A model generated the notes under the pieces. The model made no database searches. It was not told the DNA's origin and worked only from the letters and a program-made list of their open reading frames with translations. Positions 1-8,483 of a stretch of 64,000 bases of DNA are shown piece by piece. This DNA comes from Eubacteriales bacterium (GTDB lineage Bacteria > Bacillota > Clostridia > Acetivibrionales > JANLFN01), in the NCBI GenBank assembly GCA_024655885.1, contig JANLFN010000001.1, positions 248,001 to 312,000 of the forward strand, written 5' to 3'. Positions within the stretch are counted from its first letter, which is position 1. Each line of letters begins with the position of its first letter. Both the position numbers and the translations under genes were made by a program.

Positions 1-1569
1 CTCAGGGTCTATCCCCTTCCCGTCGTCCTCAATTTCAATGTATACATACTTGTTTTTGTTATACGCTCTCAATACAAGCCTCCCTGTCTCAGGCTTCCCT
101 TTTGCCAGGCGCTCCTCCGGGCTCTCAATACCGTGATCTGCGGCATTGCGTACCAAATGCACCAGGGGGTCGCTAACCTGTTCAACGATGGTTTTATCAA
201 TTTCGGTACTCTCACCCTCCATAACCAGGTCTATCTTTTTGCGGGTGCTCTGGGCGATATCTCTTACAATCCTGGGCATCTTTTGAAATATGGTCTTTAT
301 TTCCACCATCCTTATGGACATAATGGCGTTCTGAAGTTCATCGGAAATTCTGTTAACGTAATCTCCAACCCGTTTTACCTCCTTGGAAATTTCAGGCAGA
401 TCATACTCAACATTCAACTTTGTGGAAATATGCATAAATGAATTTTTAGCAATTAAGAGCTCTGAAATCATATTCATCATTTTGTCGATTTTTTCCTGGT
501 TCACTCGGATGCTTTGGGTCACGCTACTTTTCGGTTTTGCTTCATCTTTTCTGCCTGCTTCCTGCTTTACCGCTTCCTCAGGCTTTTGCACAACATTGCC
601 GGGCAGGGATTGAACCAGCGCCATATGTTCCGTAATCTTGTCAAGGACACCACTGTCAAGGGATTCATTGAATTCTTCCGAAGAAACGGAGTTTATAAAC
701 AGTCTTGAATAGTCCATTACCGTATAGCTCAGATCCACCAGGCTTTTTTCAAACTTGCAGCCCCTGTCTCTGATCAGGGCCAATAAGCTTTCAAAGGTAT
801 GGACAATCTCTGAAAATTTCTTCAAGCCCGAATAAGCAGGACTTTGAGGGGATAATGCCGCCAGATATATTCCCGTTCCGCCTTTAATGCTGTGAACAGC
901 CCTGAACACCTCATTGATTACTTCCCTGTCATCCCCATTCCGGTCAAGTTCTATCAGCAAGTGATTTTCTATCTGCTCAATATGTTCGGTGCATTCAAGC
1001 AGGAACTGCTCCTTCATTCCTTCGGCCAGGCCTCTCCTAAACTCCTCTGTCTGGAGCACATCCAGTTCAATTTCCTCCTGTGAGGCTTCTCCCGGGTTAC
1101 TGTCTTCAACCTCCTTCTCTTCACACTTTTCACGCGCCTGCTTCAGGCTGTCCAGAACCGGCTCTTCATTCTGCTCACTATCGAAGTCCAGGTATATGGC
1201 GCCGTTTTCCTCAGTAAAGTTCCCTTCCTTTAATTTATTAAACAGTTGGACTATATAGCCATTTAAAAAGTCCACAGACAAAAGCAGGCTGTCAATAAGC
1301 TCGGCATTTACCTTTACCTTTCTCTTCCTTATGGCATCCAGCGTAAACTCCACCTCATGGCTGAGTCTTGTTATACTTGACAGCCCTACAAATGAAGATC
1401 CCCCTTTAATGCTGTGAACTCTTCTAAAAATGTTATTTAATAATTCAGCATCTTCCGAGTGGACTTCAAGCTTCAAAATTTCTTTCTCCAGCCCTTCCAG
1501 GCATTCCATCCACTCATCGATAAACATTTTCACTACATCCATATCTTCTATATAAATCCTACTGCACAT
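1..1569 (-). CDS. cheA: CheA-type histidine kinase of the second chemosensory cluster, two HPt domains (3' end cut by window)
   Basis: Chemotaxis-type kinase that would phosphorylate receiver proteins in response to receptor arrays. The ORF track omits it because no stop lies in the window; I translated it from the reverse complement. ATG at 1569 follows a TAAGGAG site. The 523 visible codons show a first HPt domain with HSIKGGS (His about 52), a second HPt domain with HSIKGGT (His about 226), then the dimerisation helices and the ATPase N-box (DPLVHLVRNAADHG) and G1 box (DDGKGI). The rest of the ATPase and any CheW-like regulatory domain lie beyond base 1. Standard CheA has one HPt domain, so this paralogue differs from the cheA at 22739. 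It is last of the visible co-directional genes and follows a single-domain receiver by 18 bases. Confidence 0.93.
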   Translation of the reverse strand, partial: MCSRIYIEDMDVVKMFIDEWMECLEGLEKEILKLEVHSEDAELLNNIFRRVHSIKGGSSFVGLSSITRLSHEVEFTLDAIRKRKVKVNAELIDSLLLSVDFLNGYIVQLFNKLKEGNFTEENGAIYLDFDSEQNEEPVLDSLKQAREKCEEKEVEDSNPGEASQEEIELDVLQTEEFRRGLAEGMKEQFLLECTEHIEQIENHLLIELDRNGDDREVINEVFRAVHSIKGGTGIYLAALSPQSPAYSGLKKFSEIVHTFESLLALIRDRGCKFEKSLVDLSYTVMDYSRLFINSVSSEEFNESLDSGVLDKITEHMALVQSLPGNVVQKPEEAVKQEAGRKDEAKPKSSVTQSIRVNQEKIDKMMNMISELLIAKNSFMHISTKLNVEYDLPEISKEVKRVGDYVNRISDELQNAIMSIRMVEIKTIFQKMPRIVRDIAQSTRKKIDLVMEGESTEIDKTIVEQVSDPLVHLVRNAADHGIESPEERLAKGKPETGRLVLRAYNKNKYVYIEIEDDGKGIDPE

Positions 1570-1587
1570 AATTTTCACTCCTTAGCC

Positions 1588-1956
1588 CTAAAGAAGCATT
1601 TTGATGGTTGCAACCAGTTTTCCGGGGTCGGTGGGTTTTACCATATGGATGCCGGAACCCAGTTCTGCTCCGGCGCAGCCGGGTTTATACTCTTCTTCGG
1701 TAGAGACTATGATAATGGGAATATGGATTCCCTGTTCTTGCACATTTCTTATTAATTCATAGCCATCCATTTTGGGCATATTTATATCCGTCACAAGCAG
1801 CTGGTAGTCTCCGGCAAGCAATTTTTCCAGTGCAACCGCGCCATTTTCCGCCGTTCCTACCTGATAGCCAAACATTTTTATAATATAGCTGTGAAAATTT
1901 CTGACCATTTCAGAGTCGTCAACAACCAAGATTTTCTTTTTGCCGTTCTGCTTCAT
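1588..1956 (-). CDS. CheY-like single-domain response regulator
   Basis: Receiver domain of 122 residues with no output domain. VVDDSEMVR near the N-terminus gives the acidic pocket, LVTDINMPKMDGYE carries the phospho-acceptor Asp, IIVSTEE holds the conserved Thr/Ser position, and MVKPTDP contains the conserved Lys. I chose ATG 1956 over the GTG at 1980 because the purine-rich GGGGAGG site lies between them; the upstream GTG would overlap the cheR stop codon. It sits between cheR and the double-HPt cheA, so it is the likely phosphate acceptor of that kinase. Whether it binds a motor or another target cannot be read from sequence. Confidence 0.9.
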   Translation of the reverse strand: MKQNGKKKILVVDDSEMVRNFHSYIIKMFGYQVGTAENGAVALEKLLAGDYQLLVTDINMPKMDGYELIRNVQEQGIHIPIIIVSTEEEYKPGCAGAELGSGIHMVKPTDPGKLVATIKMLL

Positions 1957-1976
1957 TCCGGTTCCTCCCCCTCCCC

Positions 1977-2801
1977 TCACTTTGGCCTGGAATATACGAT
2001 GGTATCCCCTATTCTTTGAACCCTGTAGGCCGATGATATTCTCCCCACAGATTCCGAGTGGCCGAGGAATATAAAACCACCGGGATTCAAGGATTTATAA
2101 AAGCTGGATAAGACGCTTCTTCTGGACTCATCATTGAAATATATCAGGCAATTCCGGCAGAATATGAAATCACATCCGTTGATGCTGCCCATTTCATTTT
2201 CATCCATAAGGTTAATCCGCTTGAATGTCACCGGTTTTCTTACATTCAGATTAATCAGGTACTTGTCATGGCGCCTTGTGAAATATTTCTCCAGATATTC
2301 AGGAGGCACGTCCTTCAGGGTTCTGCTCTCATAAAGCCCGATTTTTGCATATTGCAATACCTCTGTGTTGATGTCGGAAGCGAGTATTTGGATTTCCCAT
2401 TTTTCATAGTTTTCCAGCATTTCCTGAAGGATAATGGATAAGGTATAAGGCTCTTCACCGGTAGAGCAAGCCGCACACCATATTTTAATTTTTTTTCTGC
2501 TTTCATTTTCCCTTTCAAATATGGGAAGGACATCCTCCGCGAAGTTGCGCAGCTGTGGGAAATCACGGAAAAAATAGGTTTCATTTACCGTAAGGTCGTT
2601 GATCAACCGGTCAAATTCCGTCGAATCCTCTGCAAATTTCAACATAATGAAGTACTCGTTCAGGCTTTCCATTTCAAGCAGTTCGGCGCGCTTTTCAAGC
2701 CTCTTCTGCACATAATATTTTTTATTATATTCATAATAGATTCCCGTTTTTTTGTATATCAATTTTGTAAACTTATCAAACAGCTCATCTGTCAATACCA
2801 T
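1977..2801 (-). CDS. cheR: CheR-type protein-glutamate methyltransferase
   Basis: S-adenosylmethionine-dependent methyltransferase of receptor glutamates, 274 residues, a normal CheR length. A helical N-terminal domain (about 1-75) is followed by the Rossmann-type catalytic domain. Visible motifs are CSTGEEPYTL (SAM-binding loop), ASDINTEVL (acidic residue that would hold the ribose) and FCRNCLIYF (late motif). It overlaps the upstream HEAT-repeat gene by 10 bases, which suggests translational coupling. It is the only CheR gene visible, while two CheB genes occur, so it may serve both chemosensory systems. No TPR extension is present. Confidence 0.95.
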   Translation of the reverse strand: MVLTDELFDKFTKLIYKKTGIYYEYNKKYYVQKRLEKRAELLEMESLNEYFIMLKFAEDSTEFDRLINDLTVNETYFFRDFPQLRNFAEDVLPIFERENESRKKIKIWCAACSTGEEPYTLSIILQEMLENYEKWEIQILASDINTEVLQYAKIGLYESRTLKDVPPEYLEKYFTRRHDKYLINLNVRKPVTFKRINLMDENEMGSINGCDFIFCRNCLIYFNDESRRSVLSSFYKSLNPGGFIFLGHSESVGRISSAYRVQRIGDTIVYSRPK

Positions 2802-4657
2802 TTCATCACCTCTGTCCCAAGCAAAGCCTCTCTGGCCGCTTCTCTCACCTCATCGCTCCGGTCATCCAGCAAGCTTTTCAGGACATCATTTGCCCCGTTG
2901 GTATGAAACAGGCTCAAGGATTTTACGGCTGCTATTCTGGTTAAGGTGTCACTGCTGCCGGCAGCAGCAATGGCCATACGAAACGCGTTATCATTTTTGA
3001 ATTTGCATAAATTTAGAATGATTTCCATCCTGTTTACCACGTCCCATTCATCTTCATACAGCCTTTCCAGCAGGCGTAAGCTGCGATCATCTATTCTTTT
3101 ATACAATGCTTTAATAGCCCTTTTTCTCACCACCGGGGATGGATCGTTTATCATGGTATTCATAAAACTGTAAAACAGGCTCTCGGAAGAACATTCAACA
3201 ATGCCTATCAACCCTGCCCTGACATTCTCATCCATGCAGTCCATCCTGGAAGTTATGTGCCTCCATCCGATATCGGGATTGAATCTGAATAGGACTTCCA
3301 GGGCTTCTATACCCGCCTCGCCCGAATTACGCCTTACAATTTCTTCAAGCAGCTCCAGGTTTACTTTCCCAGGATGCAAAGTCAGCTTTTGAGCCACAAC
3401 CCTTCTGACTTTCTTGCTCTGATGCTCCAGTTTCGGCAAAAGGAAATTCATGTCCTGAGGCTCAATGGCCCATTTGCTTTTGACGGACGCCACCTCTGCT
3501 TCATCACTAAAATCCGTCAGTTTTTCAAGCAGCACCGCATTCCTGTATGAATCCATCTCAGCTATAATGGAAATGGCCAGTTCAGATATGTCCCGGTATT
3601 GGGAACGGCACAAATCCTCCACAATGCCGTTAAAGCCCCGGATCTGTTTTGCACGTATCAGCTTTAGCCCCAACATCACCAGCTCCGGTTCCTGGCATGC
3701 CAGGATTTCATTTAAAAATCCGGCAGGGAATCCGTCAAGTTTTTGTACCAGATCATGGAGGTTTTCTGTGAAGAACTCCTGTCCCTTATAAAAATCATAT
3801 ATTTCCTTGATATGGCAGAGAAAAAAACCCATCTGCAGCTGGACAAAGGCAGTCAATGAAACAAGCAACTGATCTGAATCTCTATAGTCCCAGTGCTCTT
3901 TGAAAACTCTCTCAAGCTCCAGAGCCACCTCCTCAGGAAGCCTGAGGATCTCATTATTGACAATAAGGCCGCACAGCCCAAAAACCAGATTTGAATCCTC
4001 GATGAGGAAATCCCTTGAGTATTTATACAGGATCAACTCAACATCAGGATATGAGCCTATGGTTCCAAGAGCCCTTACGTAGGTGTTCATTAAAATGTTC
4101 TTTTCCATGGCGGAAATATCCATGGACAGTATTTTTTCCCCAATGACCCCTGAAAGCTCTTTTACCTTCAGTTTTTCAAAGGTTCCTAAAAGAGCATTGA
4201 TAATCCAAAGGCTGTTTGTCTCTTCCAGGACATGCAAAAGCTTGCCCGTGGCCTCTTTATAGGACTGTTCTCCAATAACCTCCAGTGCGGCTTCCACAAC
4301 ATTCTGGTCCGGGTCCTCCAGTGCCGCCAGAGCAATTTCACAGCTATGCTTTCCCTTGATGTGCTTTAGGGCATCCATTGCAAACTTTCGAATGTTCCGA
4401 TCCCTGTCCCGCATTTTTTCTTTTAAAACCGGCAATGCCTTTTCCTCCAGGCAGATGAGCAATTCAATGGCCATATTCCGTATATAGGCGTCTTCTGAAT
4501 AGAGGAGGTGGGCCACAAGTTCCGCCGTGCGTTCGCACTTCATGCTCCCGATTTTTTGGGCAAGCTCCTCTTGCTTATATCTTTCCTTTTCCATCCGCAG
4601 GCTGTGGATGAGACCAGTGAGCTCCTGCTCGTTGAATCTGCTTTCACCGTTATTCAT
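2792..4657 (-). CDS. HEAT-repeat scaffold protein in chemosensory cluster
   Basis: A 621-residue protein composed almost wholly of helical HEAT/PBS-lyase-like repeats. Recurrent units such as MAIELLICLEE, FAMDALKHIKG and RAVAS/RAIKALYK-like helices recur about every 31-37 residues, densest at about 50-140 and 500-620. There is no catalytic motif, signal peptide or membrane segment. HEAT solenoids are protein-binding platforms. The gene overlaps cheR by 10 bases downstream and the HPt/STAS gene by 8 bases upstream, so the three are probably co-translated and may form a complex. The partner and function are inferred from context only. Confidence 0.85.
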   Translation of the reverse strand: MNNGESRFNEQELTGLIHSLRMEKERYKQEELAQKIGSMKCERTAELVAHLLYSEDAYIRNMAIELLICLEEKALPVLKEKMRDRDRNIRKFAMDALKHIKGKHSCEIALAALEDPDQNVVEAALEVIGEQSYKEATGKLLHVLEETNSLWIINALLGTFEKLKVKELSGVIGEKILSMDISAMEKNILMNTYVRALGTIGSYPDVELILYKYSRDFLIEDSNLVFGLCGLIVNNEILRLPEEVALELERVFKEHWDYRDSDQLLVSLTAFVQLQMGFFLCHIKEIYDFYKGQEFFTENLHDLVQKLDGFPAGFLNEILACQEPELVMLGLKLIRAKQIRGFNGIVEDLCRSQYRDISELAISIIAEMDSYRNAVLLEKLTDFSDEAEVASVKSKWAIEPQDMNFLLPKLEHQSKKVRRVVAQKLTLHPGKVNLELLEEIVRRNSGEAGIEALEVLFRFNPDIGWRHITSRMDCMDENVRAGLIGIVECSSESLFYSFMNTMINDPSPVVRKRAIKALYKRIDDRSLRLLERLYEDEWDVVNRMEIILNLCKFKNDNAFRMAIAAAGSSDTLTRIAAVKSLSLFHTNGANDVLKSLLDDRSDEVREAAREALLGTEVMKWY

Positions 4658-6107
4658 AGTACACTTCCTTTACAACCCTGCTAAGCTTGTGGGAAAATTC
4701 TTCGGACTGGGACATGGCCAGAACTGCATCCAGCTCATTTCCATACACCTTGAACTCCTGAAGGGATCCTATGGAATCAAAAATATTCATGATTCTCCTT
4801 GTATAAGGGCCATCCACTATAACGGCCAGTTCAACATCCTGGGCTTCCAGCCGCCTCTTGATCCCGATCAACTCTTTTATCTCCTTTTCACGGATTATGG
4901 ACAATTCCCTGGTATCAATAAAGACCATTAAGGTGGACGGCTTGTCCATGAATTCAACAAAAGTTTTTAACCTATTGATAAAGCCGTCCTTTTCCGGTTT
5001 GAATGTGGTGAATAAATATTTGCCTCTTATGCGGGCATAGGCCCGTTCGGTTAGTTTCGCTATTTGTGTCCGAATATTGGAGCACTGCCTTTCATCCAGG
5101 CCGAAATTATCCTGGTGAATTTTGGTTATAAGCAAGTTAAGCTGATTAAAATCCTGTACAAATGCATCAATCCTTTTATGGTTTTCTATTCTGTCAAATG
5201 CCCTGTCAGCTTCACGCTGGAAGTCCTGTATGACGGCCAGCGCTTCCTTTGTGGTCTCATATGGGCTTGCCTTTAAAAACAGGGGGTATAGCTTCAACAA
5301 TGCTTTTAATATGATTACGTGCGAAATGCTGTGCGTATGATTAAAATAAACGTCGTTTTCCAGAAGCCTGCTCCGGGACAAATCCACCACATTGATTCTG
5401 TCTACGTAGTTTATGGCAAAGTATGTGTATAATTCCACCTCATCAATATCCGTATCAAGGATGATTTCGAGAGTTTTAACTCCGTCGGCAACGGAGCCCC
5501 CTGAAAAATATTCGTCCGGTACGCTGGAATACACAAGGGACCCGATGTCCCCAACACTTTTCAAAATCATCATGAATACAGGGGATACCATAGGGGCATC
5601 CTCCTCAATGAAGAAGGTTATGTAGTACCTATTTTTCCCTTTTGGTTTTTTATTTAAGAGGGAAGAAATGATTCCGGTGTCAGGCTGCTGGACAACCGCT
5701 TTTTTCTCATCCTTTTTATTCGCCCTGATAAAAGCCCCCACCATTTCATCAATTCTGGATGCGGCATCAACCAGACGGGACATGTCCTCCGGCGTGCCCG
5801 GGTCTCTCTTGTACCCGAGCATCTGCTTAACGGTATCCAGGGCCTGGAAGCAGAGGGATACTACGCTCTGGTCGAACTGTATGGCGTCCTTCCTTGCATA
5901 GTCCAGCATATCCTCCATCTTATGCATCAGATTTCCTATATCCTCAAATCCGGCCATGTGTGAAGATCCTTTAATGGTATGGGCTATTCTGAATAGTTCG
6001 TTTATATCGGCAGCAGAATATTCCATTTCAAGCCTTATGACGCACTCCTCCGCTCTTTGCATCAATTCTTCCGTTTCCTCCAAATAGGTTTCCAGCATTG
6101 TATCCAT
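4650..6107 (-). CDS. HPt protein with CheA P2-like and STAS-like regions, no kinase domain
   Basis: A 485-residue phosphotransfer protein. Residues 1-110 form an HPt domain with HTIKGSSHMAGF (phospho-His near 45). A region near 155-245 (beginning RYYITFFIEED) resembles the response-regulator-binding fold found in CheA P2 or similar domains. A helical stretch follows, and the last 110 residues (TLMVFIDTREL, LAVIVDGPYTRRIM) look like a STAS domain. There is no dimerisation/ATPase region, so it cannot autophosphorylate and must receive phosphate from elsewhere. I used ATG 6107 because an AGGTGG site precedes it; the ORF track begins at GTG 6119. STAS assignment is by pattern and is less certain than HPt. 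Confidence 0.8.
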   Translation of the reverse strand: MDTMLETYLEETEELMQRAEECVIRLEMEYSAADINELFRIAHTIKGSSHMAGFEDIGNLMHKMEDMLDYARKDAIQFDQSVVSLCFQALDTVKQMLGYKRDPGTPEDMSRLVDAASRIDEMVGAFIRANKKDEKKAVVQQPDTGIISSLLNKKPKGKNRYYITFFIEEDAPMVSPVFMMILKSVGDIGSLVYSSVPDEYFSGGSVADGVKTLEIILDTDIDEVELYTYFAINYVDRINVVDLSRSRLLENDVYFNHTHSISHVIILKALLKLYPLFLKASPYETTKEALAVIQDFQREADRAFDRIENHKRIDAFVQDFNQLNLLITKIHQDNFGLDERQCSNIRTQIAKLTERAYARIRGKYLFTTFKPEKDGFINRLKTFVEFMDKPSTLMVFIDTRELSIIREKEIKELIGIKRRLEAQDVELAVIVDGPYTRRIMNIFDSIGSLQEFKVYGNELDAVLAMSQSEEFSHKLSRVVKEVYYE

Positions 6108-6185
6108 TAAAATCACCACCTGGCATCATATATAATGTACTCAAATTTTCACCGTGCCATGGACAAACGGCTATATTCAGGCGAA

Positions 6186-6596
6186 TCATTTGACTATTTG
6201 AACAATGGACTCTCTCCATCTTTCCAGCTTTTGTACCGAATACTCGACGACCTGTATCACATGTTCCACACTTTTAAAAGGCTTAAGTATATAATCGTTG
6301 GCACCAAGCTCAAGGGAGCTTAGGGTTTTATCCATTGTAGAGTATCCGGTCATCATAATCACCTGGGTAAGGGCATCATAGGCTTTTATTTCCCTCAGCA
6401 GGTCAATGCCATCCATTTCAGGCATGACAATATCCGTCAACACAATATGGTATTTGTCCTTTTTCACCTTTTCAAAGGCCTCTGCCGCGCTTTGCGCCGT
6501 ATCCACCGCATAGCCCTCCATCTTCAGATGGTTTTTCAGCGTACAGACAATACCTTCTTCATCATCCACTACCAAAATCTTATATTTTTCCTTCAT
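6186..6596 (-). CDS. Single-domain response regulator
   Basis: Receiver domain of 136 residues. VVDDEEG gives the acidic pair, IVLTDIVMPEMDG the phospho-acceptor Asp, MMTGYST the Thr position and ILKPFKS the Lys. The receiver is followed by a short amphipathic tail without a DNA-binding domain. GGAGGG lies 6 bases before the ATG. The pattern (TD-IVMPEMDGIDLL, TGYS) is closer to NtrC-family receivers than to motor CheY. The histidine kinase immediately upstream is the natural phosphodonor, and the HPt/STAS protein downstream is a possible relay partner. Confidence 0.9.
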   Translation of the reverse strand: MKEKYKILVVDDEEGIVCTLKNHLKMEGYAVDTAQSAAEAFEKVKKDKYHIVLTDIVMPEMDGIDLLREIKAYDALTQVIMMTGYSTMDKTLSSLELGANDYILKPFKSVEHVIQVVEYSVQKLERWRESIVQIVK

Positions 6597-6633
6597 AACA
6601 ACCCTCCGCTGAAATGCTTCCGTCGCCTTTTCA

Positions 6634-7608
6634 TCACGCTTTATGATGTTCCGGCAAAGTAATCATAAACTCTGTTCCCTGATTTCCTTCACTTCGAACC
6701 TCTATATTCCCTCCATGGTCCTTGATGATTCCGTATACAATGGACAACCCAAGCCCCGTACCTCCAGAGGCCTGATTCGTTGTAAAAAAGGGGCTGAATA
6801 TTTTGTTCATATTCTTTTCCGCTATTCCGCAGCCATTATCCTTCACCGTGATTAGCAGCCTGTCATCACCAGCGCTCTTCACCCTTATCTCCACAAGCCC
6901 GTCTCCCTGAAATTTAGATGCTTTGACGGCTGTTATAGAATTTAAAAGCAGATTGACGAAAACTTGCTCCATCTGCTGCCGGGAGCCATGGATGAAAAAT
7001 CTTTCTTTTTCGGTTCTGTTCAAGTAATTTATCTTATTTTCGACAAATTCGTTTTTCACAAGCTTATAAGCTTCAGTAATGCATCCGTTCAGGTCAAAGA
7101 CTTCATAGGTTGCCTTTTCCTGTCTGGCAAAAATTTTCAAACCCCTGACGATATCAATGATTCTGTCCGTCCCCTTATACATGGACTCCAAAACCTTCTC
7201 AAAATCAGCGGTGTAAGCATTTATGCCTTCACTGTCCACAGAGCCGATTTTTTCTGCTATTCTCTTCCAGTATTTTTGCAAAAGCTCAATATTTGCCCTG
7301 ATATAGGTGGTAGGGTTGTTGATCTCGTGAGCCACACCTGCCACCAAAAGGCCCAAAGAAGCCAGTTTTTCAGCTTGGAGCAAAGCTTTCTCCTGCTCTA
7401 TGATTTTCTCTTTTTGCTCCTCATTCTTCTTTTGAAGGTTTTCAATCATCAATGCCATGACACCATGGTCTGTTTCAGCCAGCTCATGGACCAACCGTTC
7501 CAGTTCACCCTGCAGCCTCATGTTTTCCTTCATCAGATATTCAGCCAGCAAATACCACCAAACTATGAATTGATCTTGTTCCCATGTCAATAATTCAACA
7601 ACCCCCAA
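6634..7608 (-). CDS. Soluble sensor-type histidine kinase
   Basis: A 324-residue kinase with no membrane segment. Residues 1-75 form a helical region ending in a coiled coil (MIENLQKKNEEQKEKI). The dimerisation domain carries the phospho-His in GVAHEINNP. The catalytic domain shows NLLLNS (N-box), DNGCGI (G1), FSPFFTTN (F-box) and GGTGLGLSI (G2). The start is uncertain: the track uses TTG 7608, a second in-frame TTG lies 18 bases further in, and the first in-frame ATG is at about residue 26. The coiled-coil N-terminus resembles cytosolic kinases linked to Rsb-type modules, and rsbT- and rsbS-like genes lie just upstream. The neighbouring receiver is the probable substrate. Confidence 0.9.
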   Translation of the reverse strand: MGVVELLTWEQDQFIVWWYLLAEYLMKENMRLQGELERLVHELAETDHGVMALMIENLQKKNEEQKEKIIEQEKALLQAEKLASLGLLVAGVAHEINNPTTYIRANIELLQKYWKRIAEKIGSVDSEGINAYTADFEKVLESMYKGTDRIIDIVRGLKIFARQEKATYEVFDLNGCITEAYKLVKNEFVENKINYLNRTEKERFFIHGSRQQMEQVFVNLLLNSITAVKASKFQGDGLVEIRVKSAGDDRLLITVKDNGCGIAEKNMNKIFSPFFTTNQASGGTGLGLSIVYGIIKDHGGNIEVRSEGNQGTEFMITLPEHHKA

Positions 7609-7653
7609 AATAAAAATGGAAAGATTCTTTATGGAATATCCGGTCAGGGCTGC

Positions 7654-8049
7654 CTACTTCCATTTTATAATGACAACCGTAGTCCCCTTCTCCAGCTCGG
7701 AAGAAATCTTAAAATAATCCATGAGCTTTTTAACGCCCGGTAGCCCAAGCCCCATACCCTTGTCTGTGGAAAAGCCTTCCTTCATGGCGTTTTCAATGCT
7801 TTCGATTCCAGGCCCTTTATCGATAAACGATATGGAGATGCCACGGCTTTTACCGCTTTCCACAGATTCAAAAATGACCCTTCCGCTCTTTGCATATTTG
7901 AATATATTTCTGGAAAGTTCACTCACAGCCGTAACAATGCGGGTCTGATCCACAAGTCCAAAGCCCATGTCCTTTGTAAGTTCTCTAGCTGTTTGCCTTG
8001 CAATCACTATATCCTTTTCATGGAATATCTCAACTACACCTAATATCAT
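7654..8049 (-). CDS. rsbT: RsbT-like serine kinase / switch protein
   Basis: GHKL-fold ATPase of 131 residues, the size of Bacillus RsbT. ATP-site motifs are complete: SELSRNIFKYA (N-box), DKGPGI (G1) and GMGLGLPGVKKLMD (G2). In the stressosome, RsbT phosphorylates the STAS proteins RsbR and RsbS and, once released, activates RsbU. Here the ATG follows the TAA of the rsbS-like gene with no gap, a classic partner arrangement. No RsbR, RsbU, RsbV or RsbW is visible, so the output is unknown; the neighbouring soluble histidine kinase or HPt/STAS protein are candidates. Confidence 0.88.
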   Translation of the reverse strand: MILGVVEIFHEKDIVIARQTARELTKDMGFGLVDQTRIVTAVSELSRNIFKYAKSGRVIFESVESGKSRGISISFIDKGPGIESIENAMKEGFSTDKGMGLGLPGVKKLMDYFKISSELEKGTTVVIIKWK

Positions 8050-8454
8050 TTAGTCCTCTCCAGACAATTCTGTTACCTCCAGCACTTTTGTGGCATTATA
8101 TTTTTCATATTTATTCAATATCTTCAGTCCGTTATCTACATCGATTGCCGTTTTTACATTCGGCATCTCAAAGCCTAATTCAATTAGCGTTATGGCTATA
8201 TTGGGCTTCATACCGACCAGTATTGCCTGAGCACCAAGCAAGCGCACCATTTTTGTGGTATCCGAAATAACCTTTCCAAGGAATACGTCTATCATATCCA
8301 GTGAAGAGATATCAATGATGACCCCATTGACTCTTGTTTTATATGTTTTATCTAAAATATCGTTCTGCAATTCCAATATGGCCGTATCCGTCAAATCATT
8401 CTGAATGCAGATAATCAGTGTATTTCTTATGACAAGTATAGGTACCTTTTTCAT
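8050..8454 (-). CDS. rsbS: RsbS-like STAS antagonist lacking the canonical phosphoserine
   Basis: Single STAS domain of 134 residues, similar throughout to Bacillus RsbS (VIIDISSLDMID, LVGMKPNIAITLIELG). In B. subtilis RsbS the RsbT target is Ser59 in MIDSF; the aligned segment here reads MIDVF, placing Val57 at that site. A nearby Thr or Ser (Ser50, Ser51) might substitute, but the canonical phosphosite appears lost. The stop abuts the rsbT-like start. If the protein cannot be phosphorylated there, it may hold RsbT constitutively or be released by another trigger. The family call is strong; the regulatory consequence is inference. Confidence 0.87.
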   Translation of the reverse strand: MKKVPILVIRNTLIICIQNDLTDTAILELQNDILDKTYKTRVNGVIIDISSLDMIDVFLGKVISDTTKMVRLLGAQAILVGMKPNIAITLIELGFEMPNVKTAIDVDNGLKILNKYEKYNATKVLEVTELSGED

Positions 8455-8483
8455 ATGACCACTCCAAGCCTTTATTTCATTAT

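Noticed and set aside
133-1755. Plus-strand ORFs of 60-100 codons over cheA and the receiver
   Set aside because: Shadows of the minus-strand cheA and receiver genes; no ribosome sites and no recognisable protein pattern. The same holds for nearly all plus-strand entries of the track through 63900.
2315-2584. Minus-strand ORF of 89 codons inside cheR
   Set aside because: Out-of-frame shadow of cheR, which has intact family motifs in the other frame.
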